Position numbers and translations under genes: made by a program. From an uncultured Burkholderiales bacterium (GTDB lineage: Bacteria > Pseudomonadota > Gammaproteobacteria > Burkholderiales > Thiobacillaceae), in the NCBI GenBank assembly GCA_937949525.1, contig CALEDT010000015.1:50484-114483 (forward strand): a DNA stretch of 64,000 nt, read 5' to 3'. The notes under the pieces were generated by a model. The model made no database searches and was not told where the DNA came from. It worked only from the letters and a program-made list of their open reading frames with translations. Position 1 is the first letter of the stretch. Every line of letters starts with the position of its first letter. Below are positions 16,536-24,980 of this stretch, one piece after another.

Positions 16536-16904
16536 ATGAGCTATGCAACACAGCCGCTGGTGCGGCCCGGCTACGAATTCCGGTCCGATCCCGAATTTCC
16601 GCATGCGCCGCCGGACTGGCAGCGCGAAGACGCGGAGGCCATGGCGCGCGAGGAGGGGCTGCGCATGACCGACATGCACTGGCGGGTGGTCCGGGCGCTG
16701 CAGGAGTTCTACGCGCGCCATGACGATCCCGCCATCAACGTGCGCGAACTGCACGATGCGCTCGACGAGCACTTCCATGCCGAAGGCGGCATCCGCCGGC
16801 TCTATGCGCTGTTCCCCAAGGGGCCCGTGGCCCAGGGCTGCCGCATCGCCGGGCTGGAGCCGCCGCCGGGCGCGCAGGACCGTGGATTCGGCAGTGTGGT
16901 CTGA
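16536..16904 (+). CDS. DsrC/TusE-family protein lacking the C-terminal cysteine
   Basis: A 122-residue protein with a strong AGGAGG-type site 5-9 nt upstream. The DsrC/TusE fold is clear: WQREDAEAMAREEGLRMTDMHWRVV, then GGIRRLYALFPKGPVAQGCRIAGL. The only cysteine is Cys102, the CysB position of DsrC. The CysA position 11 residues further, which is catalytic in TusE and DsrC, is Ala113, and the tail differs (AQDRGFGSVV). It therefore cannot act as a normal TusE sulfur carrier or DsrC trisulfide protein. A regulatory or scaffold role (DsrC-like proteins without CysA) is an inference. Confidence 0.85.
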   Translation: MSYATQPLVRPGYEFRSDPEFPHAPPDWQREDAEAMAREEGLRMTDMHWRVVRALQEFYARHDDPAINVRELHDALDEHFHAEGGIRRLYALFPKGPVAQGCRIAGLEPPPGAQDRGFGSVV

Positions 16905-17079
16905 TCGGCGGTCGGCGGTTATCGGGCTCAACCCGGATCGTCCCGTTGCGACCAGCCGTTAGCCGAGTCTATGGGCGAGGACCGGGGACGCGCGGCACGC
17001 CAGCCGGGCTGTCGCTTTCCGGTTCGTCGGGCCGCCGCTGCGACGTGGTGTTCTCGTCGTGCATGGGTGCCGTCGTTCG

Positions 17080-18660
17080 TCAGCCGTAAGCCGGTAGCGT
17101 GGTGATGCGGGCGTCCTCCAGGGCCATGCCCACGGCGTAGTGGTAGATCACCTGGTAGTGGCTGTCGGCCAGCCCGAGGATCTCGTGATCGATGTCGTCG
17201 AAGAAGCAGCCGATGCCGGTGCCGCGCCAGCCGGCGGCTTCCGCGGCCAACGTGGCGCAGTGGCCGATCATGCCCGCTTCCCAGTGCAGGTGGCGGTAGG
17301 CGGCCGGGTTGTCCGCCAGCGGGGTGTCGAAAGCCGCCGCGAACAGCAGCGTGAAGGCGGCGTCGGCGGCGATGTCCTGGTGGCAGGACAGGGTGCGTGC
17401 GGTGCGCTGGGCGTCGGCTGCGAGCAGGCGGTAGAGGGGCAGGGTGTCATCGGCGCTCACCCACTCGAATTCCTGGCGCAGGGCGGCGCCGAGGCTGCTC
17501 ACGCCATCCTCCGAACGCGGCAGCACATACAGGCCGGGCGCCAGGGCCTCGACGCGGTGCAGCATGAGCAACGGATGCACGCGCGGCGGCACGTCCCAGA
17601 GTCGCCAGACCGGCGAGCCGCCGGGCAACAGCGCGCCGAGGATGCGGCGGAATACCGCGCCCGGCATGACGGAACGGCCGTCGAACGCCTGGGCGCTGCG
17701 GCGTTGCAGGATGACGCGGGTGGCGGGTGGGTCGGCAAGCTCGTTCGCCGTGGTCGTCGCGCGGAGTGGCAACGGGCGCTCTCCCCCGGATACTCCGCCG
17801 CGAGCGGGGGGGAGGCAGCCGCGCGTCGCCGCCGCGACTTCCTCGATCACCGGCCACCGGTACATGGGCTTGGGGTCCAGCAGCGCGGGCAGGCCGCTCC
17901 ATTCGTCCCAATGCAGCGGCGGCATCGGCACCGGGCCGGCTTCCGGTGCGTGCAGCGCGACGATGACTTCGGCTTCCTCGCTTTCCACGCCAGCGAAATC
18001 GTCGGCGCGGTCGGTGCCCAGGCAATGCGCCAGTTCGGCGTGTTCCAGGCGTAACAGGCGTGGCCGCCAGCCATGCAACGCGGCGGCATGGGCGACGGCG
18101 GCCAGCACGTGGCCGAGGTCGAGCTGGCAATAGCGGAAGGCGCGCTCGCCGTATTTCCACGCCTCGCGCCAGGTGATGGAGGTGAAACCCAGCCACAGGC
18201 CCGGCCGGTCGGCGGCGGCGAGGGTGCCGGCGCGCCATTCGACGCTGTGGTCCTCGTTCTGGTAGTGGTACAGGCCATCCGCCAGACCCTCCACCCGGTA
18301 AGCCAGCACCCAGGTCTCGGTGGGGTGCAGGTTGCCGGAGGACGGGTGTGCACGTAGCGCCCAGCGCGCGTGGCCATACTGCTTCCAGGCGGTGATGGCG
18401 GTGCTCAGGCGCAGCATCCGGCTCAGGCGATCGACATCGAACGGTGCCGCCGGCCGTGCCCGGTCCAGCGACGACCAGGGTATGGCCAGCTCGGGCGAGG
18501 TGCGCGGCAGGGCATGGCAACGCGTTCCCCGCCAGCGCCGGAAAGCGGCGGGCTGGGCTTCCCAGTCCAGACTTTTGGGGCCGGCGGCGTAACGTTCGAG
18601 GTGGTGCTTGGTGCGCTGGTGGTAGGCGCGGATGGTGGCCAGGCGAGGGTCGTCGTGCAT
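17080..18660 (-). CDS. Double-domain SagB/ThcOx-type nitroreductase-family protein
   Basis: Start is taken at the ATG of MHDDPRLATIRAYH; another ATG lies 6 codons upstream with a weaker ribosome site. The 526-residue protein has two nitroreductase-like halves. The first has SSGNLHPTETWVL and the typical early motif HHLERYAAGPKSLDWE; the second has ILQRRSAQAFDG, a long core, and AAEAAGWRGTGIGCFFDD near the end. SagB-type enzymes use FMN to oxidise azolines in RiPP pathways, but no YcaO, precursor or exporter gene is nearby, so the substrate is unknown. A GC hairpin lies in frame in the linker between the halves. Confidence 0.8.
   Translation of the reverse strand: MHDDPRLATIRAYHQRTKHHLERYAAGPKSLDWEAQPAAFRRWRGTRCHALPRTSPELAIPWSSLDRARPAAPFDVDRLSRMLRLSTAITAWKQYGHARWALRAHPSSGNLHPTETWVLAYRVEGLADGLYHYQNEDHSVEWRAGTLAAADRPGLWLGFTSITWREAWKYGERAFRYCQLDLGHVLAAVAHAAALHGWRPRLLRLEHAELAHCLGTDRADDFAGVESEEAEVIVALHAPEAGPVPMPPLHWDEWSGLPALLDPKPMYRWPVIEEVAAATRGCLPPARGGVSGGERPLPLRATTTANELADPPATRVILQRRSAQAFDGRSVMPGAVFRRILGALLPGGSPVWRLWDVPPRVHPLLMLHRVEALAPGLYVLPRSEDGVSSLGAALRQEFEWVSADDTLPLYRLLAADAQRTARTLSCHQDIAADAAFTLLFAAAFDTPLADNPAAYRHLHWEAGMIGHCATLAAEAAGWRGTGIGCFFDDIDHEILGLADSHYQVIYHYAVGMALEDARITTLPAYG
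17781..17814. repeat. In-frame GC-rich hairpin inside the SagB-like gene
   Basis: CTCCCCC (17781-17787) and GGGGGAG (17808-17814) form an inverted repeat around a 20-nt loop, within the interdomain linker. It encodes a Gly/Arg/Pro-rich stretch (ARGGVSGGERPLPLR). The CTCCCCC...GGGGGAG form resembles intergenic REP-like motifs, which would make it a small in-frame insertion. No second copy was noticed in the window. Confidence 0.35.
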
Positions 18661-18819
18661 GGCGTGTCCCCAAGTCATGTCGCGATCGATCGATGCGATG
18701 CGCGTGGTTTCCGGGATGATAGGTCAGTTCCTGCGTCGGGCGATGGCCGGAGCACCCTTCCGGCAGGCTTTTTCACGGTAACCTGCGGGATATTCCAGCA
18801 CCAGCCGCGCGATTGCCCG

Positions 18820-19365
18820 ATGCCGTCCATGCTTGACCGACTCAGCCATGCCATCGCCGCGCGCGCGCATACGCCTTTGATCGTCATTCTGCTGCTGGCT
18901 GGCGCCGCCATCCTGTGGCGCTTCTCGGCGTATGAGCTGCCGGGCGGCTTTCTCGACCTGCGCTGGCACTACGACGTCGATACGGCGCGCGCGGCGATGA
19001 CCGCCTACGGCGCGGCAGGCCGGGCGCGCTACCTGGAGTTCCTGGTGCTGGACACGGTGTTCCCATGGGTCTATGGCGCGGCCTTCGCGCTGTTGCTGTC
19101 GCGCGCGGGCGGAGTGTTGTTCCCCACCGGTTCACCCTGGCGGCGCGTCAATCTGCTGCCGCTGATGACCCTGCTCGCGGACAGTGTGGAGAACGCCTGT
19201 CTGTACCGGATGTTGACGTGCTACCCGGATTTCTCCGATTTCGTCGCGACTTTGGGCGGCCATGCCACCACGCTGAAACATCTCACGCTGCTGATCACCG
19301 CCCTGCTGCTGTGCGCCGGCGGGATCCTCTGGCTGAAACGGCGGTTGACCCGCGCAAGGCGATAA
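18820..19365 (+). CDS. Small membrane protein of unknown function
   Basis: A 181-residue protein; the ATG of MPSMLDRL is preferred because the frame further upstream runs antisense through the SagB-like gene. Four hydrophobic helices are visible (TPLIVILLLAGAAILWRF, FLVLDTVFPWVYGAAFALLL, LLPLMTLLADSVEN, HLTLLITALLLCAGGILWL), with acidic and Cys residues between them (ENACLYRMLTCYPDFSD). No family is recognised with confidence. It stands alone between two minus-strand units. Confidence 0.65.
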   Translation: MPSMLDRLSHAIAARAHTPLIVILLLAGAAILWRFSAYELPGGFLDLRWHYDVDTARAAMTAYGAAGRARYLEFLVLDTVFPWVYGAAFALLLSRAGGVLFPTGSPWRRVNLLPLMTLLADSVENACLYRMLTCYPDFSDFVATLGGHATTLKHLTLLITALLLCAGGILWLKRRLTRARR

Positions 19366-19465
19366 GCCTGTTTGATGGCGCTGGCGGGCGCTCGACCAGG
19401 AAACCGCAGTGGCCTGCCGGTTTGCCATCGTGAGGCCGCTGCGGGACGGGATCGAGGCACGCGCA

Positions 19466-20443
19466 TCAATGGGTGCCCGGCGCCGTCATCACCTGACCGC
19501 GCACCAGATTGCGCCCGGCGGCCTTGGCCTCGTACAGCATGCTGTCGGCCAGATCGAGCAGGCGGCGGGGATAACCGCCTGTGCTCGGGCGCGCGCAGGC
19601 GCAGCCGATGCTGACACTGGCGATATCCAGCGGCGCGTTGCCGGCATGCGGTATGCCGAGCCGCAAAATGTTCTGGCGCAGACGCTCGGCGATGTTGAGC
19701 GCGCCGTCCAGGTCGGTGCCGGGCAGGATGGCGGCAAACTCCTCGCCGCCGTAACGCGCGCACAGGTCGCCCGGGCGGGTCAGCGTGTCGCACAGGGCGC
19801 GCGCGATGCGACGCAGACACAGATCGCCTTCGCCATGGCCGTAGTTGTCGTTGTAGCGCTTGAAGTGGTCGACATCCAGCAATATCAGGGCAAGTGGCTT
19901 GTCTTCGCGCTGGGCCCTGCGCCATTCGCCTGCCAGGGCTTCGTCGAAGCGGCGGCGGTTGGGGATGTCGGTCAGTCCGTCGATGTTGGCGTGACGTTCG
20001 AGCAGGTCGGCCTTGATCTTCAGGTTGACGTGGTTGCGGATGCGCGCCAGCACGATGGGCAGGTGGAATGGCTTGGCGACGTAATCGACCGCGCCCAGCG
20101 ACAGACCCAGGGTTTCGTCTTCCGGGTCGCCGCGTGCGGTGACGAAGATCACCGGGATGTCGCGCGTGGCCCGGTCCTGTTTGAGCTGGCGACAGACTTC
20201 GAAACCGCTCAGGCCGGGCATCATCACGTCGAGCAGGATCAGGTGCGGTCGTTGTTCGCGCCGGCGCGCCAGTTCCAGGCCGCGCGCGCCGTCGGTGGCG
20301 ATGCTGAGCTCATAGTCGTCGCTCAGCGCTTCCGCCAGCACGTGCAGGTTGGCCGGCGTGTCGTCGACGATCAGCACGCGCGGTGTATCGCTGTGGTGGC
20401 GGAATTCGCTGGCCGGAAGGGAAGACGGCGTGACGGTTTTCAT
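19466..20443 (-). CDS. PleD-like response regulator with diguanylate cyclase (REC-GGDEF)
   Basis: A 325-residue protein starting at the ATG that overlaps the upstream kinase stop by 4 bp. Residues ~20-140 form a receiver (VLIVDDTPAN, phosphoacceptor in LILLDVMMPG, conserved Lys in YVAKPF). Residues ~155-320 form a GGDEF domain with active-site GGEEF and the inhibitory I-site RPGD five residues before it, so product feedback is expected. It makes c-di-GMP when phosphorylated, presumably by the adjacent hybrid kinase. Confidence 0.92.
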   Translation of the reverse strand: MKTVTPSSLPASEFRHHSDTPRVLIVDDTPANLHVLAEALSDDYELSIATDGARGLELARRREQRPHLILLDVMMPGLSGFEVCRQLKQDRATRDIPVIFVTARGDPEDETLGLSLGAVDYVAKPFHLPIVLARIRNHVNLKIKADLLERHANIDGLTDIPNRRRFDEALAGEWRRAQREDKPLALILLDVDHFKRYNDNYGHGEGDLCLRRIARALCDTLTRPGDLCARYGGEEFAAILPGTDLDGALNIAERLRQNILRLGIPHAGNAPLDIASVSIGCACARPSTGGYPRRLLDLADSMLYEAKAAGRNLVRGQVMTAPGTH

Positions 20444-23400
20444 ACGGAGTTCTCCGGTGGCGCGGGCGCCTGGTCCGCGTCCAGCAAGGTGAGCAGTTGC
20501 GCCGTCAGCACGCGCGCCGCGGCGTAATCGAAGGCATCGAGCTTCAGACGCAGCATTGCCGCCAGCCCGGCGTGCGCGTCGCGCGCCGGTACTCCCGCCA
20601 GCACGTCGAGCAGCGCGCGCGGCACGTAGCGGTCGTGGTCGAGCAGCGCCTGGATGTGCGTCACCGCGCGAGTCAGCGCGGCCACGTCGCACGGCGCCGC
20701 GCCGGCGGCATCGCCGGTGTCGGGCGCGGGCGCGGGCGCGAGGCGCAGGCTTACGAGCAGCGTGTCGATCAGCGCCGCCATGTCCACCGGCTTGCCCAGA
20801 TGCGCGTTCATGCCGGCCGCCAGGCAGGCTTCCCGGTCGGCCGGCAGTACCGCGGCGGTCAGTCCGATCACCGGCAGGTCACGCAGCGCCGCGTCGTCGC
20901 GGATGCGTCGCGTCGCCTCCAGGCCGTCCATCACCGGCATGTGCACGTCCATCAGTACCGCGTCGCAGGGCTGTCGATGCAGATACGCCAACGCCTGGGC
21001 GCCGTCGCCGGCGATGTCCAGGTGCAGCCCCATGTGTTGCAGCGACTCGCGCATCACCTGCTGGTTGAAGGCGTTGTCCTCCACCAGCAGCAGACGGCAG
21101 GCGCGCAACGGCTGGGCGCGGCGAGCGAGCTCGTCCAGGCCGGCCTCGTCCTGACGGAAGCCGTTGCGCACATGCAGGCGGAACAGCAGGTCCATCACGT
21201 CGGACGGGGTGAACGGCACGCGCAATACGGCGGTGATGCCATCGAAATCCATGCCGTGTGCTTCCAGCTCGCCGGCGGTGCCCAGCAGCACCAGGTCGGC
21301 GGCGCGCTGCGTGCCGCGCAGCGCAGTACGCAGCGCGTGCAGTTCGGCGTGGGCGGTGCAGTCGATGAATACCAGCTCGGGCGGGGCTTCGCCGCCGGCC
21401 AGGGCGTCCGGCGCGGCGCCGGGTGCGAGCGTGGTCACGCCGAAGCCGTAAGCGGACAGCAGTTCCTCGAGCGGTCGACTGCGCGCCGGCCGGATGCCCA
21501 CCAGCCACACCCGCAACGGCTTCAGTTCCGGCAGCGTCGGCACGCTGTGCGCTACCCGGAAAGGCACGCGGAAGCAGAACGTGCTGCCGGCTCCAGGCGC
21601 GCTGTGCGCCTCGATCTCCCCGCCCATGCCGGTCACCAGGCCCTTGACGATGGCCAGTCCCAGACCGGTACCGCCATAGCGCCGCGTGATCGAGCTGTCG
21701 GCCTGGGTGAACGGCTGGAACAGCCGGTCGAGCTGTTCCCGCGTCAGGCCGATGCCGGTGTCGCATACGCTGAACTCCAGGGTCACCCGCTCGCCATCGG
21801 CGTGATCGGTGCGTTCGAGCACGGCCACCTCGACGCGTACCGTACCTCGCTGCGTGAACTTGACGGCGTTGCCCACCAGGTTGGCCAGGATCTGCTCCAG
21901 GCGCAGCGGATCGCCAAGCAGGCGTGGCGGCAGGAATGGCGAAATGGCGAACACGAAGTCCAGCCCCTTTTCCTCGGCGCGCGCCTGGAACAGATTGGCG
22001 ACCTGATCGAACACCTTGTCCAGCACGAAGTCCACCTGCTCCAGTTGCAGGTGTCGGGCTTCGATCTTGGAGTAGTCCAGCACGTCATTGAGGATGGCCA
22101 GCAGCGAGCGCGATGCCTGCCGGATTTTGCCAAAATAATCGGCAAGACGCCGTGATGGCCGGGCCGCCAGCCCCAGGCTGCACAGCCCGAGGATGGCGTT
22201 CATCGGCGTGCGGACCTCGTGGCTCATGTTGGCAAGGAATGCGCTCTTGGCGCGACTGGCCTCCTCGGCCAGTTCCTTGGCGGCGCGCAGCGTGCGTTCC
22301 GCCTGCTTCATCGGCGTCACGTCCTGGATGGCGATCACCTGACCGGCGACGCGTCCGTCGCGCACGATGGGCGTGGCGTTCACCGCCGCGTCGAAGCGGC
22401 TACCGTCGGCAGTGTGCATTTCGGCGTCGAAATCGCGGTAGGACTCCCCGGCGTTGCGTGCTCGGGCCAGTCCGTCCAGCCAGCGCGGGGCCGCGCCGCC
22501 GGACGCCATCGGCCACAAAAGATCCTGGGGCGTGAACCCAAGCATCCGCGCCTCGGACAGGCCGAGCTTGCGCTCGGCGCAGGGGTTGGCAAAGGTGATG
22601 CGCCCGGCGGCGTCGGTCACCAGCACGCTGTCGCCGAGCGCGGCCGTAATCTCGCGCACCCGCTGTTCGTTGTCGCGCAGCAGGGCCTCGTTGGCGGCAC
22701 GCGCTTCGTCGCGCTCCACCACCGCGCGGGTGAGTTGGCGCATGGAGCGGGCGACACGGTCGATCTCATCGTCGTGTCCGCCGCCAGCCAGCGTCAGCAG
22801 GCGCTCGACCTCGGGCGTGACGGTGTACCCGGTGGCGAAGGTATCGGCCACCATGCCCAATGCACTGATGCGGCGCGTGGTGCGCAACTGCCAGGTGCCG
22901 AGCGTGCGCCACAGCAGCAGCACCAGCGCCAGCAAGGCGATGCCGACCGCCCACAGCAGATCGCGCAACAGCAGCGGCGTGCCCAGCGGTGCCCAGATCG
23001 CCAGCCTGGGTCCGTGGCTGCCGTCGGCATTGGATACGGCCTGCCCGCCCCAGGCCAGGTGCGTGATCCAGTGGCGCAGGTCGCCCTCCTCGTGCACGCC
23101 CGCGGCCACTCGCGCGCGCGCGGCACCCAGCGCACCGGTGGAACTCGCCACCGGGATGTCGTCCCATGACAGAAACAGGTATCCGTCCGGGGGCGCTGCG
23201 GCGTGCAACAGTGCGTTGTCCAGCGCGCGCGCCAGTACCAGCCGCCCCATGCCGCGTTCACCCAGCCAGATCGCTTGAAGATACAGGCGGAACAGCCGTT
23301 GGCCGGCGGCATCGTAATGCCAGCCCACCACCGTGTCGCTGGCGGGTGCAGCGAGCGGCACGGCATCGGCGTCGCCATAGCGGAACAGCTCGGCGCCGGA

Positions 23401-23760
23401 GCCATCCGTGATCAGCACGGCGCTGAATTCGCTCTGGCCGCCCTGCGCGGTGAGCTGGCCGAACAGGCTGGTGCCGGGGTCGTCGGTCTGCTCCAGTACC
23501 CGCGAGTACTCCAGCCGTGTCTTGAACAGCATGGCGTCGCGTTCCCATTCGTGCTCCCACTCGCGCACGCGGTTCTCGTAGGTTGCGCGCAGCATGGCAT
23601 CGATGCGCTGCGCGTCGCGCGTCTCGGCGCGCACGTGGAACCAGACGGCGACGGCGCTCAACACCAGCATGCTGATCAGTACCGACGCCGCCAGGCGCAG
23701 CGTCGCCTGACGCGTCAGGCCGCTGCGCGCTGCATGGCCGGCCGGGATGGGCGAATTCAC
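20440..23760 (-). CDS. Hybrid sensor histidine kinase (periplasmic sensor-PAS-HisKA-HATPase-REC-REC)
   Basis: An 1106-residue membrane kinase. TM1 (LRLAASVLISMLVLSAVAVW) and TM2 (LLWAVGIALLALVLLLW) flank a ~240-residue CHASE/Cache-like periplasmic domain. Then come a PAS domain (ALGDSVLVTDAAGRITFANP), HisKA (His in ANMSHEVRTPMNAILG), HATPase (NAVKFTQ, GGTGLGLAI), a degenerate first receiver (VWLVGIRPARSRP...), an intact second receiver (LLLVEDNAFNQQ, AVLMDVHMPVMDG) and an Ala-rich tail without a clear Hpt histidine. 4-bp overlaps join it to a binding protein upstream and a PleD-like regulator downstream. Confidence 0.9.
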   Translation of the reverse strand: MNSPIPAGHAARSGLTRQATLRLAASVLISMLVLSAVAVWFHVRAETRDAQRIDAMLRATYENRVREWEHEWERDAMLFKTRLEYSRVLEQTDDPGTSLFGQLTAQGGQSEFSAVLITDGSGAELFRYGDADAVPLAAPASDTVVGWHYDAAGQRLFRLYLQAIWLGERGMGRLVLARALDNALLHAAAPPDGYLFLSWDDIPVASSTGALGAARARVAAGVHEEGDLRHWITHLAWGGQAVSNADGSHGPRLAIWAPLGTPLLLRDLLWAVGIALLALVLLLWRTLGTWQLRTTRRISALGMVADTFATGYTVTPEVERLLTLAGGGHDDEIDRVARSMRQLTRAVVERDEARAANEALLRDNEQRVREITAALGDSVLVTDAAGRITFANPCAERKLGLSEARMLGFTPQDLLWPMASGGAAPRWLDGLARARNAGESYRDFDAEMHTADGSRFDAAVNATPIVRDGRVAGQVIAIQDVTPMKQAERTLRAAKELAEEASRAKSAFLANMSHEVRTPMNAILGLCSLGLAARPSRRLADYFGKIRQASRSLLAILNDVLDYSKIEARHLQLEQVDFVLDKVFDQVANLFQARAEEKGLDFVFAISPFLPPRLLGDPLRLEQILANLVGNAVKFTQRGTVRVEVAVLERTDHADGERVTLEFSVCDTGIGLTREQLDRLFQPFTQADSSITRRYGGTGLGLAIVKGLVTGMGGEIEAHSAPGAGSTFCFRVPFRVAHSVPTLPELKPLRVWLVGIRPARSRPLEELLSAYGFGVTTLAPGAAPDALAGGEAPPELVFIDCTAHAELHALRTALRGTQRAADLVLLGTAGELEAHGMDFDGITAVLRVPFTPSDVMDLLFRLHVRNGFRQDEAGLDELARRAQPLRACRLLLVEDNAFNQQVMRESLQHMGLHLDIAGDGAQALAYLHRQPCDAVLMDVHMPVMDGLEATRRIRDDAALRDLPVIGLTAAVLPADREACLAAGMNAHLGKPVDMAALIDTLLVSLRLAPAPAPDTGDAAGAAPCDVAALTRAVTHIQALLDHDRYVPRALLDVLAGVPARDAHAGLAAMLRLKLDAFDYAAARVLTAQLLTLLDADQAPAPPENSV

Positions 23761-24773
23761 GCTTTGCGGCCTGCCCAGGTGTCCACCACCATGTCGGCCA
23801 GGCGCGGCACGCGTCCCTCACCGGAGGTTGCGCGGAAGAACGTTTCGGTCTCCTCCAGTTGCCGCGTCGAGAAACGGCCATCGCGGCTATACAGACGCGG
23901 ATAGGTGGCGAGGCTGTGCAGCAGCGCCCGGCGTTCTTCGGCATCCTGCACGGACAGCGCGTCGACCACCTGTCGCGGCGTGGCGCGCGCCATCCAGGCC
24001 AGTGTGCGCTGGACCGTGCGCACCATGCGCGCCACCGCATCCGTCTGCGTGCGCGGCATGTCCTCGCGGGTCGCCACGGCGGCGTGCAGAAAACCGGCGC
24101 CAGGGATGCGCGCTGCGATCGCGGGGTCGGCCAGGCTGGCGAGGAAGAACACCTTGCCCTCGGCGCGCAGGCGCGAGGCGAACGGCTCGTCACCCATGAT
24201 GGCATCGGCCACACGGTTGTTGAGCAGGGTCGACTGCTCCCGCCAGCTCTGGCCGGCGGGCACGATGCGCACCTGCTCCGGGCGCACGCCGTCGGCGGCG
24301 AGCAGCAATTCCACCAGTTGCTGGGACGTGGTCTTGCTGGTCAGCGAGCTGGCATTGACCCCGATGACGCGGCCTTTGAGGTCGCCGACCCGCCGCACCC
24401 GACCACCCAGGTCGGCACGCACCATCAGGATGAACAGCGGCGCGTCGTTGATCGGCGCAACGACGATGACACGGCCGCCATTGGCGCGAAGCGACATGGC
24501 CGCGGGCAGGCCGGCCACGGCGAAATCGGCATTGCGGTTCATCAGGTTGGCCAGCGCGACGCCGCCGCCACCGGTATGCACCGCTTGCAGGCGCGCGCCC
24601 TCGGCGCGATCGGCACCGATGCGCGGCGCCAGATCGAGCGGCAGATAGGAAACGTTGAGCGGTCCGGGATAACTCACCACCAAGCGCACCGGCGCCGCGG
24701 ATGCACGTGCACCCGGGACGGAAAATACGGCTCCGCCCAGCGCGATCGACGTGCAGAACGCGCGCCTGTCCAC
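23757..24773 (-). CDS. NMT1/TauA-type periplasmic substrate-binding protein, partner of the hybrid kinase
   Basis: The GTG start (338 residues) has GAGGAG 7 nt upstream; a TTG nine codons earlier is also in frame. The N-terminus DRRAFCTSIALGG looks like a Tat-type signal. The rest is an ABC substrate-binding fold of the NMT1/nitrate-sulfonate class (LVVSYPGPLNVSYLPLDLAP, FAVAGLPAAMSL, IGVNASSLTSKT). No permease or ATPase gene is near. Its stop overlaps the kinase start by 4 bp, so it probably delivers a ligand signal to the kinase rather than feeding a transporter. The ligand is unknown. Confidence 0.82.
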   Translation of the reverse strand: MDRRAFCTSIALGGAVFSVPGARASAAPVRLVVSYPGPLNVSYLPLDLAPRIGADRAEGARLQAVHTGGGGVALANLMNRNADFAVAGLPAAMSLRANGGRVIVVAPINDAPLFILMVRADLGGRVRRVGDLKGRVIGVNASSLTSKTTSQQLVELLLAADGVRPEQVRIVPAGQSWREQSTLLNNRVADAIMGDEPFASRLRAEGKVFFLASLADPAIAARIPGAGFLHAAVATREDMPRTQTDAVARMVRTVQRTLAWMARATPRQVVDALSVQDAEERRALLHSLATYPRLYSRDGRFSTRQLEETETFFRATSGEGRVPRLADMVVDTWAGRKA

Positions 24774-24980
24774 TGCGGTCTCCTCGGGAAATCGTGTCAA
24801 CTATCTTAGCAGTCTGCGCCGCGCGCGTAGGGCAAGACCGCGGCAGGCTCAGGGTTGATGGCCGCTGCCCGGGCCGGTGGCGCGGCGCGCATTCCGGAGT
24901 CCGATGTCGGCAATATTGTCTTCGGCGCGACGCCGGCCTAGCATGAACAGCATGTCCAACCATGGTATCGAGGGGAAACC

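Noticed and set aside
17080..18660. RiPP (thiazole/oxazole-modified peptide) cluster
   Set aside because: Only the SagB-type dehydrogenase is present; no cyclodehydratase, precursor peptide, peptidase or ABC exporter specific to such clusters lies next to it.
24774..24980. Sigma-54 promoter for the TRAP operon
   Set aside because: No convincing GG/GC pair at -24/-12 (TGGCAC-N5-TTGC type) was found; only a CAATATTG palindrome.
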